From assembly GCA_001275005.1 (NCBI GenBank), contig JWZX01001913.1:1-13932 (forward strand): a stretch of DNA of 13,932 nucleotides, given 5' to 3'. Below, one piece after another: positions 6,801 through 13,932 of this stretch. The position numbers and the translations under genes were made by a program. Numbering within the stretch: position 1 is the first letter of the stretch; each line of letters begins with the position of its first letter. Below the pieces are notes generated by a model. The model worked only from the letters and a program-made list of their open reading frames with translations. It was not told where the DNA came from and searched no databases. This stretch comes from Chrysochromulina tobinii (lineage: Eukaryota > Haptophyta > Prymnesiales > Chrysochromulinaceae).

Positions 6801-7523
6801 GTGGAAGAAATGACGCGCCTGCTCCTTCACCAAGCGATTGAAGAGGCTGCTCTGCTGGTAGTCGAAGGCCTGCTCGATCGGGTTGAGGTACGCGTCGAAC
6901 TCCATGCCGTTGCGCAGCGTGTGGGGCAGCAGCGTCACCGTCAGGTTGTACGCGCACGGCCGGCCGAAGCCGAGAGGGTTCAGGCAGCGCAGTGCTATGT
7001 ACACGTACTCGGCGAGCGGCAGCTGGCAGAGCGGACCGAGCGTGTCGTTGTAGCCGAACGCGAGCGTCTCGCGATCGGTGATCGGCTTGTACACGCTATA
7101 CACCCTACCGAAGCGTACCGGGTCGTACGGTTCCGCCGAGGCGAGCCGTTGATCGTCCACTGGCGGCGTGTTGTTGACGACGAGCAGTGAGACCGTTGTG
7201 TAGCGTCTGCTGACCTCGTCGTAGCCAGCGTCGGCCGCGATGGAGAGGCTGTGATACACGGACTCGGTGAATGGTTCCTCGGACCAGACCGAGCCACGCT
7301 GCTGCAGCTTCGGCCACGTGATCGCTGGGCGAGTCCGCACGCGGTACCAGACCCAGTGCAATGGGCACAGGGTTCTGTTCGCAGGCACGCCCGACTCCAA
7401 GTCGATGTACAAAAAGTCGCCATCCTCGTCGAAGAATTCCTGATTCGCATTGCACTGGGCGTGCGCGCCGGGCAGCAGGCTGGCGAGAAGCAGCGCGGCG
7501 AGCGGCCGGCTGCCGCCCATCAC
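3860..7523 (-). CDS. Secreted or type I membrane protein of unknown function, eight exons
   Basis: Exons on the minus strand: 7523-6774, 6513-6359, 6105-5562, 5350-4944, 4810-4603, 4518-4456, 4390-4217 and 4102-3860. They total 2544 bases, or 847 residues plus stop, and all junction phases agree. A signal peptide (MMGGSRPLAALLLASLLPGAHAQ) starts the protein. The rest is beta-rich and Cys-containing, with seven potential N-glycosylation sites (NRT, NNT, NDT, NLT, NFS, NDS, NAS) and a poly-Pro run at 352-358. Some segments resemble pre-peptidase C-terminal-like beta-sandwich modules (FHISVTAYERL, RRYTIVTSSAQDAMLSVH, GGDWYVGVQALPGESADFQL). A hydrophobic Ala/Val/Leu segment at about 822-839 and a basic tail, ARKGRHAR, end the protein, suggesting a membrane anchor or GPI signal. 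The least certain junction is exon 2/3 (6358/6106). The 84-bp intron at 4519-4602 is in frame and stop-free, so it could be retained. A stop-free 30-nt microexon is possible at 4862-4891. Function not recognised. Confidence 0.78.
4103..4216 (-). repeat. Intron 7 of the minus-strand gene, internally duplicated with an AG|GT junction
   Basis: A 114-bp phase 0 intron with donor CAG|GTGCGTGGGCC and acceptor GCGTGCAG|GCACTTCC. The donor segment, GTGCGTGGGCCACTGATTG, recurs 68 bp further in, directly after GCATGCAG, so the intron holds an internal AG|GT at about 4149/4148. The rest is short TGATTGC and TGATTGCATGC repeats. It looks like two tandem copies of one smaller intron unit. Confidence 0.75.
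4391..4455 (-). mobile_element. Family 2 introner-like intron, 65 bp
   Basis: A minimal intron, CAG|GTGTGCATCGG...CTCATCAG|GTGTGCGTCGG. Its first 20 bases (GTGTGCATCGGCAAGTGCGT) equal the first 20 bases of the next exon with one mismatch. The remaining 45 bases are the family 2 cassette: CACTCCTGATTGCG, then CTGATGACATCTGATGG, then ACTCCCTCATCAG. At 65 bp it is not a multiple of three and contains an in-frame stop, so it must be spliced for the protein to continue. Confidence 0.75.
4519..4602 (-). mobile_element. Family 1 introner-like intron, 84 bp
   Basis: Donor ACG|GTGCGGCGCGCC; acceptor CCTTCCCCACAG|GTGCGCGCC. The first part of the intron copies the next exon start (CGCGCCCTCTACCTCA is shared). 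The last 43 bases, 4519-4561 on the + strand, are the family 1 core beginning GCATGCAAGTGCTCACC and ending CCCTTCCCCACAG. It is 84 bp, a multiple of three, without a stop, so retention would add 28 residues. I call it an intron because its relatives at 13254-13326 and 13441-13513 must be removed to keep frame. Confidence 0.7.
4811..4943 (-). repeat. Intron 4: two family 2 units around a possible 30-nt microexon
   Basis: Donor ACCAG|GTTCGTTACTCC; acceptor CTCATCAG|GTTCGTGCTC. Inside lies a second set of signals: CACCAG|GTTCGTTACTCC at 4892/4891 and GAGA|GTGCGTTACTCC at 4862/4861. The intron therefore splits into units of 52 bp (4892-4943) and 51 bp (4811-4861) around 30 nt (4862-4891) that resemble the start of the next exon. 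Both units carry the family 2 words GATTGCGCCTGATGACCTCT. Confidence 0.7.
5351..5561 (-). repeat. Intron 3: family 1 core amplified as a 43-bp tandem array
   Basis: A 211-bp phase 0 intron, ACGCAG|GTGAGCC...CTTTCCCCACAG|GCGAGCG. The GCATGC of the family 1 core occurs at 5385, 5437, 5480 and 5523, with spacings of 52, 43 and 43 bp. Each unit contains a near-palindrome, GGCGCCTCTCGAGGCGCC (8-bp arms, 2-base centre). The final acceptor is the standard family 1 TTCCCCACAG. Confidence 0.8.
5937..5957. repeat. GGC trinucleotide run
   Basis: About seven GGC triplets lie in exon 3 of the minus-strand gene, where they encode the run of seven prolines at residues 352-358. They probably form a linker between a Cys/Asn-rich segment and the following globular part. 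Confidence 0.8.
6106..6358 (-). repeat. Intron 2, containing a 53-bp tandem array with the family 1 core
   Basis: A phase 2 intron proposed from GGCGT|GTGCGTCGCC to TTCGCCAG|GTACTTC, with a CTAAT branch-like word about 40 bases before the acceptor. It is 253 bp. A 53-bp unit starts at 6187, 6240 and 6293 (the third diverging toward its end). Each unit includes the family 1 words GCATGCAAGCGCTCACC and the following GGCGCC. The exact ends are my least certain splice choice in this gene; the frame on both sides supports an intron somewhere here. Confidence 0.6.
6514..6773 (-). repeat. Intron 1, with an exact 83-bp tandem duplication across its 3' splice site
   Basis: A 260-bp phase 0 intron, AGGCTG|GTGCGTGTGG...CATCACAG|GTGCTCACGG. 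The repeat unit begins at 6501, inside exon 2, and spans 83 bp: units 6501-6583 and 6584-6666 are identical, and a third starts at 6667 and decays after about 25 bases. Each copy therefore carries its own CACAG|GTGCTCACGGTCGA acceptor plus the exon's first bases. Within the unit is a 23-base subrepeat, ATGAGGGAGGCCATCAGCAT followed by GCA. Confidence 0.85.
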
Positions 7524-7799
7524 GAAAGAGCTGTGAATGTTTTTGTGAAGAGAGAACTTTGTAACTTACCAAGCTACCGACACATTGGCAGGAACTTCTT
7601 CCCCATAGAGATTCGTCACACGTCAGGTCAAACGACCATGGTCAGGACTCAGGTCCTGTTGAGCTTTTTTTCAGGGATCAATCTTCAATGACTAAAACAA
7701 AGTCAAACACACGAATTCTACTCGCGCTATACGCGTAAACTGTCCGGATGAATGAGCCCGTCTGGTCTATCTGCGCTCAAACCTCATTGCTGTACATGC
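7524..7799 (-). promoter_or_regulatory. Intergenic region upstream of the eight-exon gene
   Basis: These 276 bp lie between the stop codon of the giant gene (7800-7802) and the ATG at 7523, both genes reading leftwards. The segment is AT-richer than the genes, so it presumably contains the 3' untranslated region of one and the promoter and leader of the other. No clear core promoter motif or poly(A) signal was recognised. Confidence 0.4.
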
Positions 7800-10700
7800 T
7801 CAAAGCCTCACGATCTTTCGCGTGCTCGGCATTCCCCTTGACAAAGGGCGTGAAGAGAGAGGCGCCCGCGGCGTCGGCGGAGCCCCAGGCGGCGGAGCCC
7901 CAGTACTAGCGTCCAGCAGAAGCACAGCCTCGATGGCCGCCGCCCACGAGCCTGCTCGTGGCTCCGGCGGCGCCAGCGTCCCCCTGGATCCGCTGGACTG
8001 GCTGTCAACGTCCAGCATGCAAGTGCTCACCACGGCGCCCATCCCTTCCCCACAGGCTCCGCTGGACTGGCTGTCAGCACCAGCGTGGGTGGCAGCGGCA
8101 GCGGCACCGGCTGCTGCAGTGGCGGTGGGAGTGGCGGTGGGAGCCGTAGCGGCGGTGGCGGCAGCAGCAGCAGCGGGAGCAGCGGCGGCGGAGGCGGCGG
8201 AGGCGGCGGCAGCGGCGTGTGAGTGACGCGCTTGCGCGTAATCAGTGTAATTAGGGTCATGAGTGTGCTCATAGTGACGCGCTTGCGCGGTGGTGCCGAC
8301 GACGTGGTGCACCACGCCGCCCCGCTCATCCGCGAGGCTCGCCGATCCCGGTTCATCAAGTTTCGTCAGAGAGCGCCCAGGGTTTCGTCGCTCATCTGCG
8401 AGGCTCGCCGACTGCGACACGGCCGAGCGCAGCTGCAGGCGCGCTCGCACCTCTGCCTGCCGTCGCTCGTCGGCCTCCGCCCGCGCCCTCTGCTGCCGTG
8501 CCTCCCGGGCGGCGCGCTGCCGAGCCATCCTCTCGTGCTCCTGGGCGGCCGCACGGGCGGCCTCACGGGCGGCCGCCTCGACTTGCGCGGCCTCCTTGAC
8601 GGCACGTGCCTCGGCCTCCAATGTGGCCGCGCGCTGCGCGGCGAGCACGCGCTCGCGAAGACGCGTCACCTGCGCGAGCGCTGCCGCCTCGGCCGCCGCC
8701 GCCTCCCGTAGCGCCACGTCGGCTGCCCGCGCCTCCGCTACCAGCTCGAGCCGCTGCAGCCGCGCCGCCGCCTCCGTCACCACGGGCGCCACGAGCGCCG
8801 TCGCCCGCGCTTGCTGCAATGCCACTGACAGACGCTCCCTGAGACGATCCTCATTGACAAACCGCTCCCTGAGACGATCCTCATCGACCGCGCCGGCGCC
8901 GGCGTCGACCTCTGAGTCGGCGTCCTCAAACTCGGCGGACTTCCTACGAGAGGGCTCCGATGCGCCCGCCGCGGCGCTTCTGTGACCCGCCGCGTCGACT
9001 TCACGCGCCGCGTCGAACGCCGCCATGAGCTCCGCATGTGCGCGCCGTCGCGCCCGCAGTAAGCGCTCGAGGCGGCGCGTCGCCGCGAGCGCGGCCGCCC
9101 GGAGCGGTTCGTCAAGTACGCCCGCGGCCTCGGCGCGCTTCAGAGCGCGAACTAGTGTGGATGCATGGGCTGCGTCCTCGTCGACGCCGTGTTGGGCGTC
9201 CTCGTCGGCGCCATGTTGGGCGTCCTCGTCGGCAGGCATGGCGGGGGCGGCGGGGGAGGGCAGTGTGGCGGGGGAGAAGGGGAAGACATCGCTCTCATCG
9301 CCGTGAAGGTGTGAAGATGGCAGTGACGGTGTGAAGGGGAAGACATCGCTCTCATCGCCCCCATCGCTCTCATCGCCCCCATCGCCCCCGCCGCCGCCGC
9401 CGCCGAGGCCGCCGAGGCGCTCGAGACGGCGCTCAACGGTAGCCATGGCGACGCACAACTCTGCCGCCGCCGCGCCTTGTTCGGCTTCGATGGCCTCGAG
9501 TCGGGCCACAGAAGCGCCGGCACGCGAGAGAAGCAGCGCATCCGTCGCCCCCGCCGCCAACGCCGCCGCCAACGCCGCACGCACGGCTGGCAGCTGGATG
9601 ACAACGTGCTCGGAGCTGCGCTCGCCTTCCTCGATGGCCTCGCGCAGGGCTTCCTCAGCAGCGTGCCTCGCCTCGAGCGCCGCCCGATGCGCGGCCGCGG
9701 CCGCGAGCAGCGCGCCCAACACGGCGCCCTCCGCTCCGCCCGCGAGCAGCGCGCCGTCCCGGGCGACCCTCAAACGCCCCGCGCCCTCGATGGCTGCGGT
9801 CACCTGCTGCGGGTCTTCGACCGCCAGGGCGGCCTGAAGCTCGCGGCTCGCATCCGCACGCGCCGCCGCGAGCGCTTCCTGCACGACCTGCGCTCTCGCC
9901 ACGAGGTCGGCGTGCCTCGCCTGACCCCGCGCAATCACGCTCTCGTTCACAGCGAGCGCCGTGGCGGCAGCGAGGCGTGCGGGCAGCAGCTCAAGAGCGA
10001 GGTCATCGGGGGCCTCCATCGCGGCCTGCAGCTCGTCCTTGGTGCGCTCGCGAGCCGCGCGGCGCGCGTACAGGAGGCGAAGCGCCTCTGCCGCCTCGTC
10101 CACTCCCTGAGCCGCGCTGAGCCCTGCCGCGTGCGCCGCGCCCAAGGCGGCGCTCAGGCTCGCAATCTGCGCCGCCTCGACTTCCGCGGCAGGCTGGATT
10201 GGTAGCGTGACGGGTAGCGTGACGGGTAGCGTGACTTGGCGACCTTCTTGCGCATCACCCTCGGCGCCAGCATTCACGTTCACACCCTCGGTGCCAGCCT
10301 CGTCCGCGACAGCGTTCACGTTCACAGCCTCGTCCGCGCTCGGCTCACTGGCGACAGCACTCACGTTCACAGCAGCCGAGGCGAGCGCGTGCCTCAGCAC
10401 CTCCTCCGCCGCGACAACATTCACGTTCACAGCAGCCGCGACAGCATTCACGTTCACAGCAGCCGAGGCGAGCGCGTGCCTCAGCACCTCCTCCGCCGCG
10501 CGCTGCGCCTCCCTTCGCGCCCGCAGCTTCGTCACAATCTCGTCACTGAGCGCCCCCACCACCCCCGCCGACAAGCCGGCCGCCAGGGCCGCCTCCATCG
10601 CAGGCTCGATCTGTTCGAGCCGACGCAGCGCGAGCGCCTGCAACAAAGCCACCTTCGCCCCCTCAACGGCCGCCTCGCGCGCCGCGTGCCGCTCGGCCGC

Positions 10701-13700
10701 CTCGCGAGCTGCCTCGCGAGCTGCCTCGATCTGCCTCGATCTGCCTCGATCTGCCTCGCGAGCGGCCTCGGCTTCGGCACTCATCCGGGCCGCCGCCTCG
10801 CCTGCTGCTACCGCGGCTGCTACCTCGGCCGCCGCTCTGGCGTCGTTGGCGGCCTCGTCGGCCAAGGCATTCACGTTCACATTCACGTTCACAGCCTCGT
10901 TGGCGGCCGCGGCTTCCGCTGCCTCCACCGTCCTCGCTGCCTCTGCAGCCGTCACAGCCTCCTCCGCCTCCTCCACCGTCTCCTCCGCCTCCTTCACCGT
11001 CTCCTCCACCGTCTCCTCCGCCTTCAGCTTCCCCTCCATCTGCGCCGCCTCCTCCATCTGCGCCACCTCCTCCATACATTGTGCTCCCTCGGCCTCCACC
11101 ACCACCGTCTCCATAATCTGTGCTGCGGCCGAGGACGGCGCCGTGCTGGGCGCAGGCGCCGTCACGGGCACCTCTGGCGGTGGTGATGGCGGCGATCGCG
11201 GGTGCAGCCCATCGCGGATGCACTCGGCGAGGACGAGTGAGCGGGCACGCACCTCCCCCTCGAGATTGGCCCAAGATGCTCGGAGATGCTCGAGAGATCG
11301 AACCTCGCCGAGCGAGCTCAGTAGAGCGAGGGCCTCGTCGATCCTGACCGCCAACGCCTCCTCCCCCTCCTCTGCTGAGCCCCATCGCTGCTCCAAGCCC
11401 GCCGCCGCGGCGGCTGTCGCTTCGCGCAACAGCGCGTCGCGCAGCCACGTCGCGAGATCCAACCTCGCGCCGAGCTTCAATCTGGCCCGAGGGGGTAGCA
11501 GAGGCGCAACCGCCGTCCAACGGCCGTGCAGCTCGTCGACGGACGAAACTCGAGCTCGCTCGAGCTCGCCCGAGCTCGCCTGTATCTCGGGCTCGTCGAG
11601 ACCGGCCCCCATGAGCCATCGCATGAGGCGCAGCCGCGCGTCCACACGACGATGCAGCTCGGAAGCGCCCCATACCTCTGGCTGCGGTCCGTGGGCTGCC
11701 CTAGCGGGCGTGGAGGCCTGGTGGGGGTGCGGCGAGGGTGCCAGGAGCGCTTGTGGCGACGAAGGTGAACGTCGCAGCGGCGAGGACGGCTGCGCCGGCG
11801 GGCCCGGCGACGAAACTTCCCGCGATCTCGCGCCGATCTCGCGCCGCAGCCGCGTGGACTGCCGACCGGGCGCCGACTTGGTGAACGCCGTGGGCGACGG
11901 GGCCTCGTAGGCTTCGTCAAGCGCGTCGATCTCGTCGATCTCGTCGATCTCGCGCCGCTCGCCCTCGAGTGAAGGTGCTGGGCTGCGCATCTTTTGGGCG
12001 GCACTCGCTTGAGCATCGAGCTGCGCAGTCGCCAACGGCCGCGCCGGCGCCCTCGCCGCGGCAGCGACGCTCGCGAGCACCGCCGCATCGTGCACGTCCC
12101 GCAGCTCCATCTGCACGCAGCGCGCGACGCCCGACACGGCGCCAACGGCGACGCTCGACACGGCGCGCGAGCCGCCGTGTCCGGGTGAGCGATGCTCACG
12201 ACGGCGCGGCGCGTGTGCAGGCGACGTGATGGCGGCTGCTGTGGGCGACTTGGAGGGGGACTTGGAGTGATGGTGCTGGTGGTGATGGCGGTGGTGATGG
12301 TGGCGATGATGGCCTCCGTGGCGCTGTGCAAGCTCAGCTTCCACGACAGAGCCTTGGCGCATCGCACTGCGCGAGGCGCGCGCGTGCCGAGGACGTACGT
12401 GCTCATCACGGCGCTCGTCATCACGGCGCTCGTCATCACGGCGCTCGTCCGCAACGTCGTCGGCAGGCGCTTTCGCTTTCAGCCGCCAGCCGTGCGCCCC
12501 CCCGGTGGGCGCCACCGACGCAAAGGAGCGCGCAAACCACGCATCCAGCCGCGCCTCGGCAGCCGCGGGCCCTTGGGGCGGCTTACGTGGCGGTAAGACG
12601 CCCGGTACGACGCGATCGGCGGTGCTCGAGGAAAGCTGCAGTCGCATCCAGCTCGCATTGATCTGCCGTTGCGCCGCCCTCGCCGTGGCCTCCGCCGTCG
12701 ACTCCGTAGCCGTGAGCGCATGGGACGTGGCCGAGGCTGTGGCGGAGCGCTGTGTCGAGCGCATGGAGGGCGTGCCAGGGGAGGGAGCGGAGCGCTGTGG
12801 CGAGCGCTGTGGCGAGCGCTGCGGCGAGCGCTGTGGCGGTTGCAGTGGGAGGACGGAGAGGGCGAGCTTCTGCGCATCCTCGCGTGAGAGGGCGACCATG
12901 TTCACACCGTCGCGCTCGTCCTGAAACGGCGCGAGCCAGTCTGTGAACGCCGCCCAGCGCGCGCGCGCCGCGTGCATCCAAGCGAGCAAGCGAAGCCGCA
13001 GTTTGAAAATGAGGCCGAAGGCGATCAGGCAGAGGAGTCCCGCGCCACAAGCAGCCGCGACGATCAAATAAGTGCCGAGTGCTTGGTCATTGATCGTCTC
13101 GACACACCATAGCGCGCTGATGCCCATAAGGCAGCGGGTGGGACTCGGCGGTGGGCTGAGCTGCAGCGGCGGTAGCCCCGGAGGAGTGTACTCGGACGTT
13201 ACGTGCACCGCGCGCTCGACGAACTGGACGTACTCAAAGCCGTGCGCGCGCACCTGTGGGGAAGGGGTGCGTGGCGCCGTGGTGAGCACTGGCATGCTGG
13301 ACGTCCTCAAAGCCGTGCGCGCGCACCGTCGCCAGCAGCTGCTCGATCCTCACACTGTGCAGCGCGGCCTCGACCGCAGCGCCTGCCGCGTTGAGAGCGA
13401 CGGAGGCGCCGGTCTCGACTTGCCCCACGGACGCGCGCACCTGTGGGGAAGAGGGGTGGGCGCCGTGGTGAGCACTTGCATGCCGGGCGTACTCACGCCG
13501 AACGCGCGCGCACCTGCAGCTCGAAGACGAGCACGTCGGCACGAGGCGCCGTGTCGAGCATCTCGACGTGCACGGCGGCCGGGTCGCGGTGTGGGGAGTG
13601 CTCTGTGGGCAAGAGCGCGAGCATTTGGCCCTCGAGCGCCGTCGCGAGCGGCGCGTTCCCGCCACCAAGGTGAGTGCCAAAGGAGCCTGGCGAGATCAGA

Positions 13701-13932
13701 ATCTGGCGCAGGCTCGCAGTGCGTGTCAGCTGAGCGGTGGGCCCTTCGTCCGCAACCGCCGTGCCTTCCACAGCCTCGGACCAGTCGCGCTTCATGACAA
13801 TGGGCACGGTGAGGCCCACCTGTACGGCCACGTGTAAGGCTGTGGGCGGCGGCGGCGAGGGCGGCGGCGGCGTGGGCGGCGGCGAGGGCGGTGGCGGCGA
13901 GGGCGGCGGCGGCGAGGGCGGGGGCGGCGAGG
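7800..13932 (-). CDS. Giant single-pass surface protein with Pro-rich ectodomain and long low-complexity tail (5' partial)
   Basis: Exons 13932-13514 (continuing beyond the window), 13440-13327 and 13253-7800 join in phase 0, giving 1994 visible residues. Order: (S/T)PPP-rich spacer at 1-30; an ectodomain (VQVGLTVPIVMKRDW, then ADVLVFELQ|VRASVGQVET) recalling the SPPP-linked beta domains of algal wall or surface proteins; a short PPPSPT; and a transmembrane helix at about 237-259 (LGTYLIVAAACGAGLLCLIAF) followed by KLRLRLLAW. The tail of about 1,730 residues holds SPQR repeats (316-331), a His-rich run (about 488-506), long Ala/Glu/Arg coiled-coil-like stretches with VNVN repeats (about 966-1194), a Gly/Asp/Ser-rich linker near 1462 and Ala/Thr/Pro-rich sequence before KIVRL-stop. 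Positive residues after the helix place the tail in the cytoplasm. Both splice removals are forced, since each intron is 73 bp. The last exon is 5,454 bp without interruption. Function unknown; a scaffold linking surface to cytoskeleton is possible. Confidence 0.82.
7989..8076 (+). mobile_element. Family 1 element inserted antisense in a coding exon
   Basis: A 41-bp family 1 core (8015-8055, GCATGCAAGTGCTCACCACG to CCTTCCCCACAG) lies on the + strand, opposite to the host gene. It is flanked by an exact 19-bp direct repeat, TCCGCTGGACTGGCTGTCA, at 7989-8007 and 8058-8076. Repeat plus core add 69 bp, so the host frame stays open and gains 23 residues, with DSQSSG appearing twice. In this orientation it offers the gene no normal acceptor. 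Confidence 0.8.
10205..10510 (-). repeat. In-frame coding repeats: VNVN words, an 87-bp duplication and a 12-bp triplet
   Basis: In the giant gene's tail, TTCACGTTCAC (+ strand) recurs five times and encodes VNVN or a close variant; two more occur near 10869. An 87-bp period links two copies of GCCGAGGCGAGCGCGTGCCT (10375 and 10462), encoding AAEEVLRHALASAAVN twice. At 10203-10235 a 12-bp unit, GGTAGCGTGACG, repeats three times (VTLP). All periods are multiples of three, so expansion has kept the frame. Confidence 0.8.
12267..12323 (-). repeat. His-rich tract in the giant protein's tail
   Basis: Codons read HGGHHRHHHHRHHHQHHHS, with 13 His in 19 residues, followed by KSPSKSPT. It could bind metal ions or nucleic acid or be pH-sensitive, or it may simply be an expanded low-complexity run. 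A 15-bp repeat just upstream in the gene (12396-12445) encodes DDERR three times. Confidence 0.8.
12792..12839 (-). repeat. 12-bp tandem repeat encoding SPQR
   Basis: Four to five copies of GAGCGCTGTGGC (+ strand) encode (SPQR)n directly after the juxtamembrane part of the tail. S-P-x-R is a plausible proline-directed phosphorylation target, but that is inference. Confidence 0.8.
13254..13326 (-). mobile_element. Family 1 introner-like intron, 73 bp, with 30-bp target duplication
   Basis: Donor GCGACG|GTGCGCGCGCAC; acceptor CCTTCCCCACAG|GTGCGCGCGCAC. The + strand repeat 13224-13253 recurs at 13297-13326 with one mismatch in 30 bases, so the intron's 5' part is a copy of the downstream exon start. 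The core is 13254-13297 (44 bp). Its length, 73 bp, would shift the frame if retained. Confidence 0.82.
13441..13513 (-). mobile_element. Family 1 introner-like intron, 73 bp
   Basis: Donor CTGCAG|GTGCGCGCGCGTTC; acceptor CTCTTCCCCACAG|GTGCGCGCGTCC. The core is 13441-13483. The flanking duplication is visible only as GTGCGCGCG plus scattered matches (GAGTA...CCCGGC against CAAGTCGAGACCGGC), suggesting an older copy. Retention would hit a TGA six codons after the donor. Confidence 0.8.
13838..13932 (-). repeat. GGC/GAG-rich run encoding (S/T)PPP repeats at the window edge
   Basis: On the minus strand this reads as repeated PPPS, PPPPS and PPPPT up to PTALHVAVQVGL. Such runs are typical hydroxyproline-rich spacers of algal surface glycoproteins. 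The tract continues out of the window. Confidence 0.8.

Noticed and set aside
10207-11910. 567-codon frame on the + strand
   Set aside because: Antisense shadow of the giant gene's Ala/Glu/Arg-rich exon. Its Ser/Ala/Thr-rich composition is what GC-rich coding DNA gives on the opposite strand, and it has no motif.
11477-12454. 325-codon minus-strand frame
   Set aside because: Alternative frame within the giant gene, Arg/Ser-rich, with no start context or domain; the long frame across it is far better supported.

Overview
This is eukaryotic nuclear DNA, not bacterial. The reading frames are broken by GT-AG introns, one protein starts with a two-part plastid-targeting leader, and Ala/Arg/Pro-rich and (S/T)PPP surface-protein sequence is abundant. 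Together with the high GC content this suggests a unicellular alga with a secondary plastid. A haptophyte is my first guess, with a pelagophyte or dinoflagellate as alternatives; this is inference from sequence style, not from a database match.

Layout, left to right. (1) Positions 2-178, +: the last 58 codons of an unidentified gene. (2) Positions 617-2056, -: a membrane-anchored protein kinase with a ShKT-like cysteine module ahead of its transmembrane segment. (3) Positions 2168-3663, +: a two-exon, probably plastid-targeted NAD(P)-binding atypical SDR, divergent from the kinase across about 110 bp. (4) Positions 3860-7523, -: an eight-exon gene for a secreted or type I membrane protein of 847 residues, which I assembled from splice junctions that keep one frame throughout. 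(5) Positions 7800-13932, -: the 3' part of a very large surface protein gene. It encodes a Pro-rich ectodomain, one transmembrane segment and a tail of about 1,730 residues; its 5' end lies beyond the right edge.

The most interesting content is how the introns of genes 4 and 5 are built. Several short introns (65-84 bp) have a 5' half that is a near copy of the first 20-30 bases of the exon that follows. Their 3' half is one of two recurring cassettes. Family 1 starts GCATGCAAGTGCTCACCACG and ends in a pyrimidine run plus TTCCCCACAG. Family 2 contains CTGATTGCG and CTGATGACCTCTGATGG and ends CTCCCTCATCAG. So each intron looks like a cassette inserted with a roughly 20-30 bp duplication of the target. 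The target copy supplies the 5' splice site (GTGCG, GTGTG or GTTCG) and the cassette supplies the 3' splice site. These are introner-like elements. One family 1 copy lies backwards in the coding exon of gene 5, flanked by an exact 19-bp repeat, and is apparently translated. Other introns hold the same cassettes amplified as 43-, 53- or 83-bp tandem arrays, some carrying repeated AG|GT junctions.

The genes do not form an obvious pathway. Genes 4 and 5 lie head-to-tail on one strand, 277 bp apart, and both encode predicted cell-surface proteins. The kinase could be a surface receptor. The SDR belongs to the plastid.
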